Origin: Terfezia claveryi
Taxonomy: Eukaryota > Ascomycota > Pezizomycetes > Pezizales > Pezizaceae
Assembly (NCBI GenBank): GCA_015179025.1
Contig: WHUX01000019.1
Span: forward strand, 186,001 to 250,000
Direction: 5' to 3'
DNA length: 64,000 bases
In this document: positions 12,228-23,629 of the stretch, piece by piece
Layout: the number at the start of each line of letters is the position of its first letter
Position numbering within the stretch: the first letter of the stretch is position 1
Translations under genes and position numbers: made by a program
Notes under the pieces: model-generated
The model's input: only the letters and a program-made list of their open reading frames with translations
The model's database searches: none
Told to the model about the DNA's origin: nothing

Positions 12228-13135
12228 TCATGAACAAAACCTCAATACCGCGGCTAGCAAATTTACCAATAATCCTGCCACTATTGCCATTCCCCTTCGT
12301 TTTGTAAATATACCTTCTTCCCGCAACGCTAAGACTGCAACCGGCCAGAAAAACCCAATAGCTACCCCAATGAACATATCCTCATACGTCCCCGCTGGAG
12401 ATCCATCGGCGAGCTCACCAGCTCCGGTACCAGCCGCTTCATCTATCCACCTCTCCTCTAAAATACGAGACATTTCCGGTGGGGAATCTAGGCTGATGTT
12501 GTGGATCCTATTGAACTGGGCACGCAGTTGGGCAACATCTGCTTCTGTGAAACCGGCAGACAACAGGCGGTCGAAGCCAAGCGGCTGGGGAAGGGTCGAG
12601 TGGGCATGCTGTTCATTTGCAGTGGCTGCAGAGGTAGGGGCCTAGACTCAAGATAATTAGAGAAAAGCCCCCATGGATAGTGTTAGGCACTCACTGTGCC
12701 TTCTTGATCTTCAAGACTAAGCTCCTCCTCGGTAGCCTCATCTCCCACGGCACAATGTACATAAGCCTTTCTTATCTCTGCACTTCTTATCCTATCCCTA
12801 GGTTCATCTTCGTCTAGATCGGTCTCCACAGCCTTTCCTTTGCCTTTCCCGGCAGGCGTAGGAGGTGCAATCGGCCTTGTAAGTCTCATCTGTTCCGCCA
12901 ATGTTCTCCCGTCTCCTGTAGTAAGCACCTTTCCCCCATAAATGAGCTTCAGCTTCCTTTTTGCTGTATCATCACGCCTGAGGGTTCGGATTTGTTTCTT
13001 GAGAGACGAAATTGTAGTTATGGCCGCATTTGGGAGGAAGATTGTTAGATCTGGTAAGGCGGTTGCAAATCGTATTGTCAGTTCAACTGGGATAGGCGGC
13101 AAGGCAACCGCCACTGAAGAACCAACAGTGTCCAT
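12228..13135 (-). CDS. dsc3: Dsc E3 ubiquitin ligase complex subunit 3 (DSC3)
   Basis: Model: complement(join(12228..12641, 12695..13135)), 284 residues; the 53-bp intron runs GTGAGT...CTAG. The N-terminal half is a ubiquitin-like fold (LTIRFATALPDLTIFL, then KLKLIYGGKVL), followed by a charged linker. The second exon carries the conserved GFDRLLSAGFTEADVAQLR, a FNRIHN segment and an acidic EERWID, and ends in two membrane spans (MFIGVAIGFFWPVAVLAL and GMAIVAGLLVNLLAAVL). This is the layout of fungal DSC3 (DUF2407). In yeasts and aspergilli the Golgi/ER Dsc complex ubiquitinates membrane proteins and is needed for SREBP activation under low oxygen. The start at 13135 (MDTVGSS) is chosen because the 22 extra codons to 13201 look like leader sequence. 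The next gene upstream is the polyol dehydrogenase on the same strand, 540 bp away. Confidence 0.88.
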
Positions 13136-13673
13136 GAGTAGTTGTGTTGTTGACACGAGACTACTCTTTGTTTGGCCATTACATTGTAACGCATGGTGCA
13201 ATTGCCAAGAGATTACCTGGCAAGTTACATCACATGACTCACACTCACAACAACAATTATTACCTGGGTAGGCTAAGGACTAATTCGGCAATACGGACGT
13301 GACGCTGGCAAGTTGGGCATAGTGTCTATTTGACAAGTCTAGTTGGTGATTCGATTTAAAGTTTTGTGATGGAGTCCAACCACAACTATTACATAATTCG
13401 AAATGATCACAACTTAGTGGCCTCGTGCAATGCGTAGACATAAGCTTTTTGCACAGAATTCGGTAGCTCAATTATGATATGCAAGATCTAAACACATGTT
13501 ATAAATTTATCCATCTATATGGCTGACGAGGATAAACTCCCCAACATTCATAAAACCATCCTTCCAAACTCCATGAAGTCTCTCCATGCAACTGTATACC
13601 CCGTGCGAGACCAATCAACCCAAAATTTGAGGTGCTTATCCACAACGATGCAAGGAGGGGGGAAAGGGAAGGA
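13136..13673. other. Intergenic between dsc3 and the dehydrogenase
   Basis: A 538-bp spacer that should hold the dsc3 promoter and the 3' UTR of the dehydrogenase gene (both minus strand). No other coding or repeat feature is seen. Confidence 0.6.
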
Positions 13674-15172
13674 TTAATCGAAAACGATAGCTGCCTTTAT
13701 AGCAGTCTTGTTCCTCATGCTTTCTAGGCATTCTCCCCATTTCTCCAACGGGAATATCTTATTCACTATGCCGTCAACCTTAACCTTGCCCGTATCAAGG
13801 TATCCAATCGTAGCCGGGAACATGTAAGTTTCAGAGAAAGACCCGAGGATGGTAATTTCGTCGCCAACTAGAATTAAATGTCAAAAATTTGCTCTGGTGA
13901 CTGACTTGGAGGGTGGAGTGTACAAATCTTGCTTGGTGGCCATGTCACACGTGATTCGTCTGAGTAGACACCATATACTACCAACTTCCCACCCCGGCGG
14001 ACATAGTTGATAGAGTCCTCCAAGATTTTTGCCGATCCAGTAGCCTCGACGACAATGTCGAATCCGTAAGGGTTGTCCGCTTTCAATTTGCTGAACTGTG
14101 CTTGAGGGTTTGTCCGGGAAAGCTCAACGTACTCATCAGCAGCGTCTAGCTTCTTTGCCAAATCCATCTTGAGTCCTCCAGGAGCAGCAATGACGACGTG
14201 GCTAGCACCATTCTGGCGTAGAAGCTGGGCAAGGCACAATCCTAATACACACATTAGCTCTGTTGTGAGTGGAGTTATAGTCATGCATACCAGTAGGCCC
14301 AGCCCCAAACATTAGCACAGAGGAACCAAACTTGGGTGCAATCTTTTCCAACCCATGTGCTGCACAAGCAGCTGGTTCGAGCAACGTGGCATCAACATCT
14401 GTGAGGTTGTGGATCTTGAATACTTTCCCAGCGGGGTACGCGCAGTACTCGGCGAACCCTCCATTCACTATTCAGATGTATCTCATTATTATTTGGGCAA
14501 CATAGACATATCGAACTGTGACGTACTAGTAACACCGTGTGCCTCGAATTTCTCGCACAGCAACAGCTGACCCCGACGACAGTAGAAACATTCATTGCAC
14601 AATTCAGAATTATCTGCAGCAATGCGGTCCCCAACCTGGAAGCCTTTCACGTCCTTTCCGACCGCTGCGATAACACCAACTGTCTCGTGGCCAGGAATTA
14701 AGGGAAACTATTGGTGGCGTTAGCGAAAACTCTAGAAAATAGTGATCATAACTAATGGTCCCTGAATTTTTGGAAAACGTGGACCATTCCAGAAGTCCAA
14801 GCTCAATCACAGACCTTTGCAATGAATTCTCCATCGTGAATGTGAAGATCCTATGGTTCGCATTTGTGTTAACAAGAAGGCTTCCAGCCAATGGAGAAGG
14901 GCTGTTATAGGCAACTAACGGTCCCGCAAACACCACAAGCTTTAACTTTCACCTATCACCCTCACTATGTCAGCAAGGTACTCAAGTCAACTGACCAGAA
15001 AGGGCCAGCTCACCAGTACATCATTATCACGGAGTGTGGGGAGTGGCTCATCGTTCACAATTGTCCACTTCCTCGGCTCAGAGTACCTAACTCGAGTTAG
15101 TTCTATGGACCACTGCGATAGAGACTCTTCTTACTTGAGAGCCTTCATCGTTTTGGGAAGTCTAGCAGTCAT
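13674..15172 (-). CDS. Zinc-dependent medium-chain dehydrogenase, D-arabinitol dehydrogenase type
   Basis: Model: complement(join(13674..13867, 13924..14241, 14291..14467, 14527..14707, 14815..14850, 14920..14952, 15014..15086, 15135..15172)), 349 residues, 8 exons. All junctions keep frame and rebuild family motifs: KVKACGVCGTDLHIHDGEF (catalytic Cys), FPLIPGHETVG (catalytic His/Glu), CNECFYCRRGQLLLC (four structural-zinc cysteines), GAGPTG (dinucleotide-binding loop) and GFDIVVEATGS. The family oxidises polyols (D-arabinitol, sorbitol, xylitol) with NAD(P)+ in the cytosol. The D-arabinitol type is the closest by memory, but substrate cannot be read from sequence. Three 5' exons are tiny (38, 33 and 36 bp). 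The donor after exon 4 is GTCTGT, weaker than the rest. It lies 540 bp upstream of dsc3 on the same strand with no obvious functional link. Confidence 0.85.
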
Positions 15173-16385
15173 TTGTAGATAGTGTGTTATGTATAACTAG
15201 ATAGGCGAAGGCTTATGATAATAGTAGATCAAGGAGATAGAAATATTCGGGATGGTGTTCTGAGGGGATTGGAAGGATCTGGAATTAATCGAAGGCCGGG
15301 TAGATCACTATGTTTATATACGTCTTTCGTTTCAAGTTGGACACTATGGCTTGTAGCTTCTAAAAACTTTATCACTACCAAAGCTTCTAGATGCTGAAGC
15401 TACTCCGAGAGCTCTGGCTCTGAGCTTCTTCCGTATACCTGGGCTGGGACGGCTACTATGGGCTAACTTGTATTGATACAGCAACAACCTGCATACCGAG
15501 CTGCAAGTCTTCAGTACGGCGACACCTTTACCCTGCATCTTGCTGATCCTAATCATTCCGATTGAAGCAAAGCGAATGAGAGATCCCTACAATCCCAAGT
15601 CTGCTCCAGCACCCCGAGCTGAGGCCGCATCCCAGACTAGGCAGCATCAACTGTGTGAGATGTATGTTGACCTGCTCGAAATGAGGGTACAACATCGGCT
15701 TTCGAAAACGTTGAACAGTCTGGAGATGATAATCAAATACCTTACTATTCATTTTTTTTCATTTCTCATCATCTTTATATCTCACACCTACCCTACCTCT
15801 TGCTACGTCATCTTACATTTCAGCAAGACGAGAAGCTGGCAAAACCTCTTCCCGGCCGACATGCGAACAAGATTTGGTGGCCTAGCCAGTTGAAGGAAGC
15901 TCGAAATCCGGAACCTAGCGGCCGAAATGTTCAATTAATGCTCTGGAAATTTCTGCAGCACTCTAAGTACATGGTACATGGATGCATGGACTCTATCCAT
16001 TTGATATTTGATATCTCTCATAACTAGTGCACAAACAACCGGACCACCAATACTAATTCAGGTGTGGATATGTCAATCATAGGTAGGTCAATCTACGGGG
16101 TAAACGTCTGCAGGGAAGTATATCACTTTCTCTCTTGACGCCTCGTTTTTCAACACATCAGGACCCCATTTGCTGATTATCATGTAGATCTCCAATCCAA
16201 GACTCCACCAAGAGCAGAAAAAACCCTGCCAAGAACACAGACGGGATGGGGTGTCCGAACATTGACACATGCCCCAGGAAGTGCCGGGATGTTGGTACAC
16301 GGCATTGCGGGATTTTATAAGAGTTGGCTGCCGAGGGTTGGTGCTTTCCGGCCGGAAGCTGCTGGGCTATGTACCTACTAAAGGG

Positions 16386-16722
16386 CTAGTCTGGAAGCTA
16401 AAGGGCGGTAGTAGGGGTGTGCGTTCCTGCCTTTCATAAATTCCCGAAATTTGGCACGTGATCGTTGTGCAAGCACCACTGGTTCTAACCTAGTTCCGTA
16501 GTCTGGCTCGCCAACAGGAGGTGGTAGTCTGGTTGGGCTCCATAGGTATCCTGGTTGGCACAAGCCCCTCGGTGGGCCCAGAGCCATTCGATGGCTAGTC
16601 TGGCTTATCGATGGCCCGTTTTATCAAGCCGCTTGCACTAAGTATTTATTTCGATAACCGCGGCTAACGCTAGTCTGGTCCTTCGAACATTTGTGTAGTA
16701 CAATACCCAAGCCAGACTATAC
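16386..16722. repeat. Cluster of TAGTCTGG dispersed motifs
   Basis: Five direct copies of TAGTCTGG (from about 16387, 16499, 16526, 16596 and 16671) and one inverted copy, AAGCCAGACTA (16709), occur in 340 bp. Some extend to TAGTCTGGTTGG or TAGTCTGGCT. A related CTGGTTGGCACAAGCC lies at 16551-16566. It is probably several nested or tandem short inverted-repeat elements. Confidence 0.6.
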
Positions 16723-18557
16723 AATACCTATACAAGTGCAACAAGACTAATACAGTATATATATCAACATAGTACGGGTGGGTTATTATTAATTATCAAG
16801 TTAATTAATTACTTAGAAGATCTACTGTAAGACAAGAGAGCATGGTTATATGAAAGGGTATTCACAAAATTTGAGTCAGGAATTCATATGTTCATATGTT
16901 CCGCTTCGTACAGTATATACAAGGGCTATGTTACATGAACGTATCACTCCTTCTCAACCTCAAAGAATCATACACTTATTGACCCTCTCTTTTCCGTGCC
17001 CCACCTCAATTACCTGATGCTAGGTTCCCTGTGTCCTTGAGAAATTTTCCCCGTAACCAGGGTTTTCTTGATTATATTCATTAGAGTTGTGGTTTAAACT
17101 GCTGGCAGAGAGTCAATGTTTTGGAAACGGAGGTAAGCTAGATCACCAGCAGCTTCCAAGAGGCTAGGATACCGATGAGCTGCGTTTCACCAAACTTACC
17201 TTTCGAGATCAGCTCATACAACTACTGGCAAACCATCAAACACTCGTACCATCATCTGCTCAGTGCCCGGTTGCAGCGCACATCGATGAGGAAGGGCCTT
17301 CGACTTAGAAGGGGTGCGCACTGCTGATCTCCTTAATTCCAAAATCTTCGGTGCTCGCCCAAACCCCCCCCCAAAGACACATTCGAGTTCATCGCTTATA
17401 GTACAAGTGCCGTCACTGAAGAGAGGCAATTATGAGGCTTTCGAAGGCTACTACTGCGAGTGTCTATTATATGGGCACTTGGGGTCGGAGGAGACCAAAC
17501 TAGCAATAGTATATTCTAATTATATCCCCACACTCTTGAGAGACCCGCTTCTTTGACTCCATACTCCTAGGTATACACTACTATGGAGATGATACATACA
17601 AAACCTAGATTTACATTTTATTTCGGCTTTTTTTACAGAAAGTCCCCAATATGCCGATCGTAAACCTAGAGAGAACCCTGAGTGAAAAGATCAATGGGAT
17701 ATAAGATTCGCAATATGAGTTAATGGGTTGTTATTGAGGGTGGGTCGGGTTGTGCATACACGGGGGTCCGATGCACATACACCCAGGCGTTTGTCTTTTT
17801 AACTGAGTAATTCTTTCCACTTTATTTTGATGCCAGCAGCTCTCGGTAAAGATACGAGTCTCTCGCAGCAGTAGCGATATGAGGGGAAGGACAGGGATGG
17901 ACGGAACTAGGGGGAAGGGGGTTGCGCAGTATATATATATATAGTATGTGTGATGAAAGTTATAGATTATTGGGGCGTAATCTATGCCTATCTATATTGA
18001 CTCTAATACTATTCGGTGTCACGGTGGTCTTCTTCACCGTCAATACTTCAACTTCAATTATTCTTGCTGACACAGGTCCTTTCTAGAGAATGCAAGTACA
18101 TACTGCCAGCGAGAAGTAGGAGTGAGGTCTGCGGAGAGAGGGCGAATTTGGGGTTCCAGCAATGATATTTTTATGGAAATTGTGTAATCCGATTGTAAAT
18201 GTAGAAAGTTATGTGAGATTAGCAATCATTGTTTAGTTGTGTTGTTTGTATGTACCGTATTTGTTAGTTTTTACAATGAAGTTTACGTCTCCGCGGGGAA
18301 ACTTTTTTTCTCTGTGGGGCACAGGTTGTTGGTCATTTCGATCTAGGAACATACCGTACCCGTCGTTCTTCGGGCATTCAAAGAACCTTAATAACTCTGT
18401 CGCCTTGCTTTGGGAGGGCTGACCGTGTCGGCGATCTTGGAGCAATACTCGAACCCGCATAGAAAGAAGCAACACCAGCTAGTGATTTCACGGAGGCCGG
18501 ACAACTTATACCCATCCTGCCTTGAGTCGTTGAGTTACCCTTCACTGATGTCATGCC

Positions 18558-18720
18558 GGGAAAACTGGTGAATAAGACTCCTTGTCCGTCTCTTTGCTCT
18601 TTCCTTTTTGTGGTAGGAGCGTTACTAGTTGTGGGCAGATTAGCGTCCTTGACTCGAATTTTGACTTATTGACTTGTTATGATTCAGATACAGACAAGGA
18701 GTCTTATTCACCAGTTTCCC
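18558..18720. mobile_element. MITE-like element with ~33-bp terminal inverted repeats
   Basis: The left end is GGGAAAACTGGTGAATAAGA and continues CTCCTTGTC. The right end, reverse-complemented, is GGGAAACTGGTGAATAAGAC and continues TCCTTGTC. The ends match nearly perfectly over about 30 bases around a 100-bp unrelated centre. It has no coding capacity and no clear target duplication. A non-autonomous DNA transposon is the best explanation. Confidence 0.7.
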
Positions 18721-20002
18721 TAATAATTAATACCTTACTCTGGTTTTCTAGGCTCTAATTCGCCTCTAAGAGGTACGTACCTACCTGCTGGGTTACACAA
18801 GACCCCCAGTAGTTAGCCAGACTATACCAGATCCAATCCTCGCTACAGATGGTACGGTAGTACCGAAAATTGGAGTGTCTTTACCGCATTAAATTTTTTC
18901 TCAAGTGAGAGGGTTCAGCTATCAGGCTAAGGTGGAGAGTCAGAGCTACAGGAGAAAGGCAACCTATGCGGAATATGTTGCAGTAACAGATGTTACAAGA
19001 GAGAGATCTATTGGTTAGTGGATATATGTGATGTAGCTACAATGTAAATACGATTCTCTTTCGAAGGGTGCAACTACCATCAGGCAAATCGGCAACGATT
19101 TGTAATTGAGAACGTTAGCTGAGGCTGATTCGCGTTGATGGAGCTACACCGCAATTATTACATATTCGAATACATGAATAAACCGTAACTCCTACAAAGG
19201 AAAGTACAGAACATTGGTTTGATTAGCATCCAATGGGTGAAAGATTAAGCCTGATTGCGAGTTTTTAAACAAATAATAATAATAATAACATGAGATCATA
19301 CCACCGAGAGCCGCTTATCAAACACCGTCGCAGTTTGGGTTCGACACACAAGGATCACCCAATGTTTAGTTCTTTTTCTCGCTGTTTCAAAGCAATTAGC
19401 AGCATGTACTCTACACTATGAACATATGAATTATTCACTGATGTTTTAAAACTGATTCACAGCCAATGAGGTATATTGTTATTTTGCAGCAGATCTATCG
19501 TCTACACTATTTTATTCATTAGCATTATTGATATTACAGTTTACGATACCAGAATTATTTCTTTTATTTCCTATTTTTTAAGTTACTACAAAGCTTGCAT
19601 ATTTGCTATACGAAAGCAGCCGCAATAAAATAACTAGAGAAGGAGATGAAGAAACTTCTATCATATGGCAACACTAAACAGAGCTTATCCAATTCATTTT
19701 TGTCCTTAGATATGATCTTCATTGGTGCTTAGTCATTATTCAGGGTAAGGATCAGATTAAAATAACTATTTACTTATTCACAAGACTTGACAAAAGAAAA
19801 ACGCCCGTTTGATTAATACATTAATTGAATGTTAATCAGTATCAGCCCCATTTTAAGGAATGACAAACGATACCAAACCCCAACAGTAAACACCACGAAG
19901 AATCCAATAAAATCAACAATGTCTACCCGCATAACGCAGAAATGCCACACCATCTCTCCTGTTTCATAGCGACTGTCCTCTGGCCTCTCCCTCAGGCCTT
20001 CC

Positions 20003-23000
20003 CTACTTTAGCCCAAACCCCTCGCTCTCCTCCACCGCCCTCCACAACATCTTCTCTAGCTTCTCTCTCCTCTTATACCTATACAAGCATAACGCATTAA
20101 AGCACGTCCTTGCAACCGGAAACCTCTCACAATCCCCCCCCAAACACACCAACTTGATCACCAGATTTGTTGCCCCCATGGCGGGAATCCTATCGCTCCC
20201 CGTGATGAATGTCAATAATAGCCTCTGCTCCTTTGGTGTAATCCTCTCAAAGAAGCTCCAGAACCACTTAACCACAGGATCATTTTCTGCCACTGGGTTA
20301 TCCTTGTTCTGGCCTACGGGGGCACCCCATCCTTCGTAAATGGCTACTGCCCTGAGTGCAGAGATATCTAAAGCCTCGTCTGATCCACGGACAAGGAGCT
20401 CGATTTCCTCCGGCCGGAATAAGGAAAGCGCGTTGCCCCCACAGACGGTATAAAACCCTCGTTTGAATGGCTCGAATTGCTTAGCCACAGAGGTATCCAG
20501 TAGATACGTAATGTATTTATCGACAAAATCCCTTCTGTTAGAATTCGTAACCGGAATATTCTCGCCTCCAGGAACCAGAGCCACCGTAGAAAGTTGACCA
20601 AAGCGATCAATCTCAACGGAAAAGCTCCTGCAAAAGACTTCCTCGACATCCCCTTCGAATTCCAAAAGCTGACAAAGACCACGAGCCAAGGAAGGGCGGA
20701 ATACAGCGAGATCATCAAGAGTGTATTTCTGAGGTGGTCGTAGCGTAGCGGCTGAGAAAAGAGCATTTGCCATGCCACTGGGCTGTAATAATTTTTTGAA
20801 GACAACTGGGGGTAGTGCAACATCTAGAATAGTTGAGTTGTATATAGCTAGTCCGAAAACTACACCGATTAGGAAGAATTCCTCTGAAGATTCGAACGAA
20901 TTAGAGTTGAAGTAGCAATATCGAGAGTCGTCATCGTAAATAAATAGACCTGATTTGGTAATTAGGGTTAGATCAAGTTGACAAGAGACGAGAAGAGTAG
21001 TCCGTGGGGCATACCATAGTTGGGGTCGAACACATCTCGTACCAACAAGAGGAACCACTCCTTCCTTAAACCTCCCGCATCAACTCCATCCTCCCCAACG
21101 AATTCTATCCTGAGTCCCTTCTTAATATCCCCCATCCCACCAACACCCTCACTAATCCCTTTCAGACTATCCTCAACCAAACAATCCCTTCTAACTTTCA
21201 GCACCAAATACTGGTTTACTGCTTGCCTATTTGTTAAACTCGAGAAGAATGCATCTCTTGCTTTCGCTTCCATCTGTCTCCTTGCATCATATTCTAATAT
21301 ATGAATCTTTGCTCCCATAGAAAACAAAAAAGGGTATTGACAAAAACAGAACTTCCCTGTCCTATTTTCCCAACTATCAAAATCCGCAATGAGATCCGCG
21401 TAATCGAGGAGCATGTTATAGAAATCACTTGTCAGAATTATCTGCCCTCTAGCTTGTGCCTGTCGTCGCGCGCTTTCTGCCGGACTATTGATTGGGCCTT
21501 CACTTTCGAACTGGAAAACCTTTGAAGACCGTACACTGTTATTCGCAGAAAACAATAACGCCATGAATCTAGCCACAGCACGTATCTGCCAGTCGTCGTT
21601 GTATACTACCCCTCTCCCTCGTTTACCCCCTATGGACCCACCTCCAACTCCCCCAAGCGGCTTCTTCCGCCCACTCTGCCTGTTAAGCCTGTAGGTGACG
21701 AAGCTACCTCCTAATTCAACTATCCTCCTGAAATGAGGCTCTGGCAACCGAGAAAGCCATGATACGATATAGTGGTGTACAACGTTAGGAAGGATCGAGA
21801 TGAGTCCGATAATTCTTTTGATGATAGCGGAGTGTTGACCTGGTCCTGAGCTGTAGGTGGATGTAAGAGGCCTTACTTGTGCCTGTCTTCCTGGTGAAGT
21901 GCTCTTCTCCTGTTTTCGAGATAATTTCATTGAAGGTTTTGGTCTAGAGTAGGATGGGTATAATAAAGGATTCTCTAGTATAATCAATAGAAATCGGATA
22001 TCCCCTGGATCCTTAAGTGGCCTCCCCGGTCGCTTCAAGATGCTTTCCATGGCAACTAAGAGTACCTTGACAACTTGTAATCTTGCTTCCTCCACCGCCT
22101 CAGCCAGATCCCATTCTTCTTCCTCTGAACCCGGCGGGATATCGTCAGCCTCTTCCTTCTCTTTCGATTTCTCAGCTATTGGCTGGCCATCCTCCTTATT
22201 ATCGAAGGCTTCCTTTATATGCTCTTCCCTACTCAACTCCATGATATTTGATCCAGCATCGATAACCAATTCATACCATTCCCTCACCCTATCCCAATCA
22301 ATAGCCGGAGTCTTGAGAGTAACAACCCCCTTCTCCTTCTCTTTATCACATTGTTTCTCCCGCTCCTTTCTCCTTCCTTTGCTGAGAAGTGATTTCTCAT
22401 AATCTCCCTCTGCTAGGGTTTTTTGATCTCTCCCGCCTAGTATATCAGCAGAGATCGAGCCCTGTGTAGCTCTTGATTCTTGCATGACTCCTGGAATGAA
22501 GGAACCATTGAGGCATTCCCAAGAGGTGAAGCAAGCTGTGATATAAACCTCAAGAGGTTTAAACATCTTCTGAGCTAGTGCTCTGTAGCGTTTCCTTCGC
22601 TCAGATACATCATTTAGATCTAGGCTTTCCGATATTTCTGAATGCTCTTTGAGAATAGATGGGAGCTGTACATTCCCTGATACAATGGGATTGCTTGAGG
22701 CTTGTTGCTGTATCCGGTGAGACTCACTGTGCTCTCGGTGTCCATGTTCATCAGATAGGAAAGGTAGTGGATTGTTGAATGGTTGCTTCTCCTCGTCCAA
22801 TAATCCACTTATGAGACTTTGATGAGAAGAAGGTATTCCCGATGAGCACGAGGTACTCTTGTCAGAAAGACTACCTAGTGAAGGTCGTCCTATTGAAAGG
22901 TATAATGACCCAGCATTCGAAGGGGTATTCTCTGCTTCGGTAGGAGTGGGATTGTTCTCTGCTGGATGGGATTGTGGATAAGAGAGGGCTTGCGCGCCTA

Positions 23001-23629
23001 GTAATTTCAAGTAACTTCGCTGATCTAGGAAACCGGAGACACAGCTATCAATTAATGTTCGGGTTTCCTCAATCGAAATTTGTGACACTTCTATGGCAAA
23101 AGTCAGTATGGCTCCTCCCCACGCACGACGGGGCTCGCACCTGGTGATTTTCTTCCTTCTAAAGGTTTCAGATCATTGATAGTCCTGCATATCATGCACC
23201 TGAAGACGAAAAGATTTTTAGGCCACCTAACTGTGGAATCACAGCACATACATTGTCCAGTTGTCTACTACAATTAGCAAATCGACCAAATAACATCATC
23301 CCTGGGCATCGTAAAATGAATAGACTAACCAAACCAACATCAGAGGAAGGAGGTTTAGCATCCCCCAATGCTCCTTTCACTCCAAGGTTTCTTCCCTCAT
23401 TCCTGCTCGTGCTGATCGAATTGCCAGCGCTGGATGTGACCTGGTGGGAATATGACCGGGAATGGGGCACCCTAGACACTTGATCTTCCAGCGGCGGGTA
23501 CGCCGAAGAGGAACCAGCACCTCCTATTCCCGTCCTGGCCACTGAATTCGAACGCGAATGTGAATGTGCAAGGTTTGAGTCTGTGGGCCCGTAGGATGCT
23601 GGGACGAGTCGAGAGGACCAGACCGGCAT
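20003..23629 (-). CDS. HECT-type E3 ubiquitin ligase, Hul4-like
   Basis: Model: complement(join(20003..20949, 21015..23090, 23141..23264, 23330..23629)), 1148 residues, 4 exons, introns of 50-65 bp. The start MPVWSSRLVPASYG resembles the fungal Hul4 N terminus. Exon 2 supplies a paired-cysteine segment, CMCCDSTVRWP and FRCMICRTINDLKP, a small zinc-binding-like motif that appears only when these junctions are used. The middle is charged and partly disordered. The C-terminal 350 residues are a HECT domain: RIEFVGEDGVDAGGLRKEWF, then DPNYGLFIYDDD across intron 3, and the catalytic ARTCFNALCLYRY with Cys at about residue 1116, followed by the EAEGFGL-type tail. HECT ligases take ubiquitin from an E2 onto this cysteine and pass it to substrate. 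Substrates here are unknown. The family assignment is firm; the Hul4 subgroup rests on the N-terminal motifs. Confidence 0.88.

Larger units (their letters stand above)
15173..20002. other. 4.8-kb gene-poor stretch
   Basis: No gene is supportable. It contains a cluster of TAGTCTGG motifs (16386-16722), a 163-bp inverted-repeat element (18558-18720), short TA-rich tracts (17931-17942) and an AAT triplet run near 19277. The ORFs present (under 120 codons) lack family features. Confidence 0.6.

Noticed and set aside
15540..15893. 117-codon plus-strand ORF
   Set aside because: No family features; a hydrophobic stretch comes from a T-rich tract and no splice partner exists.
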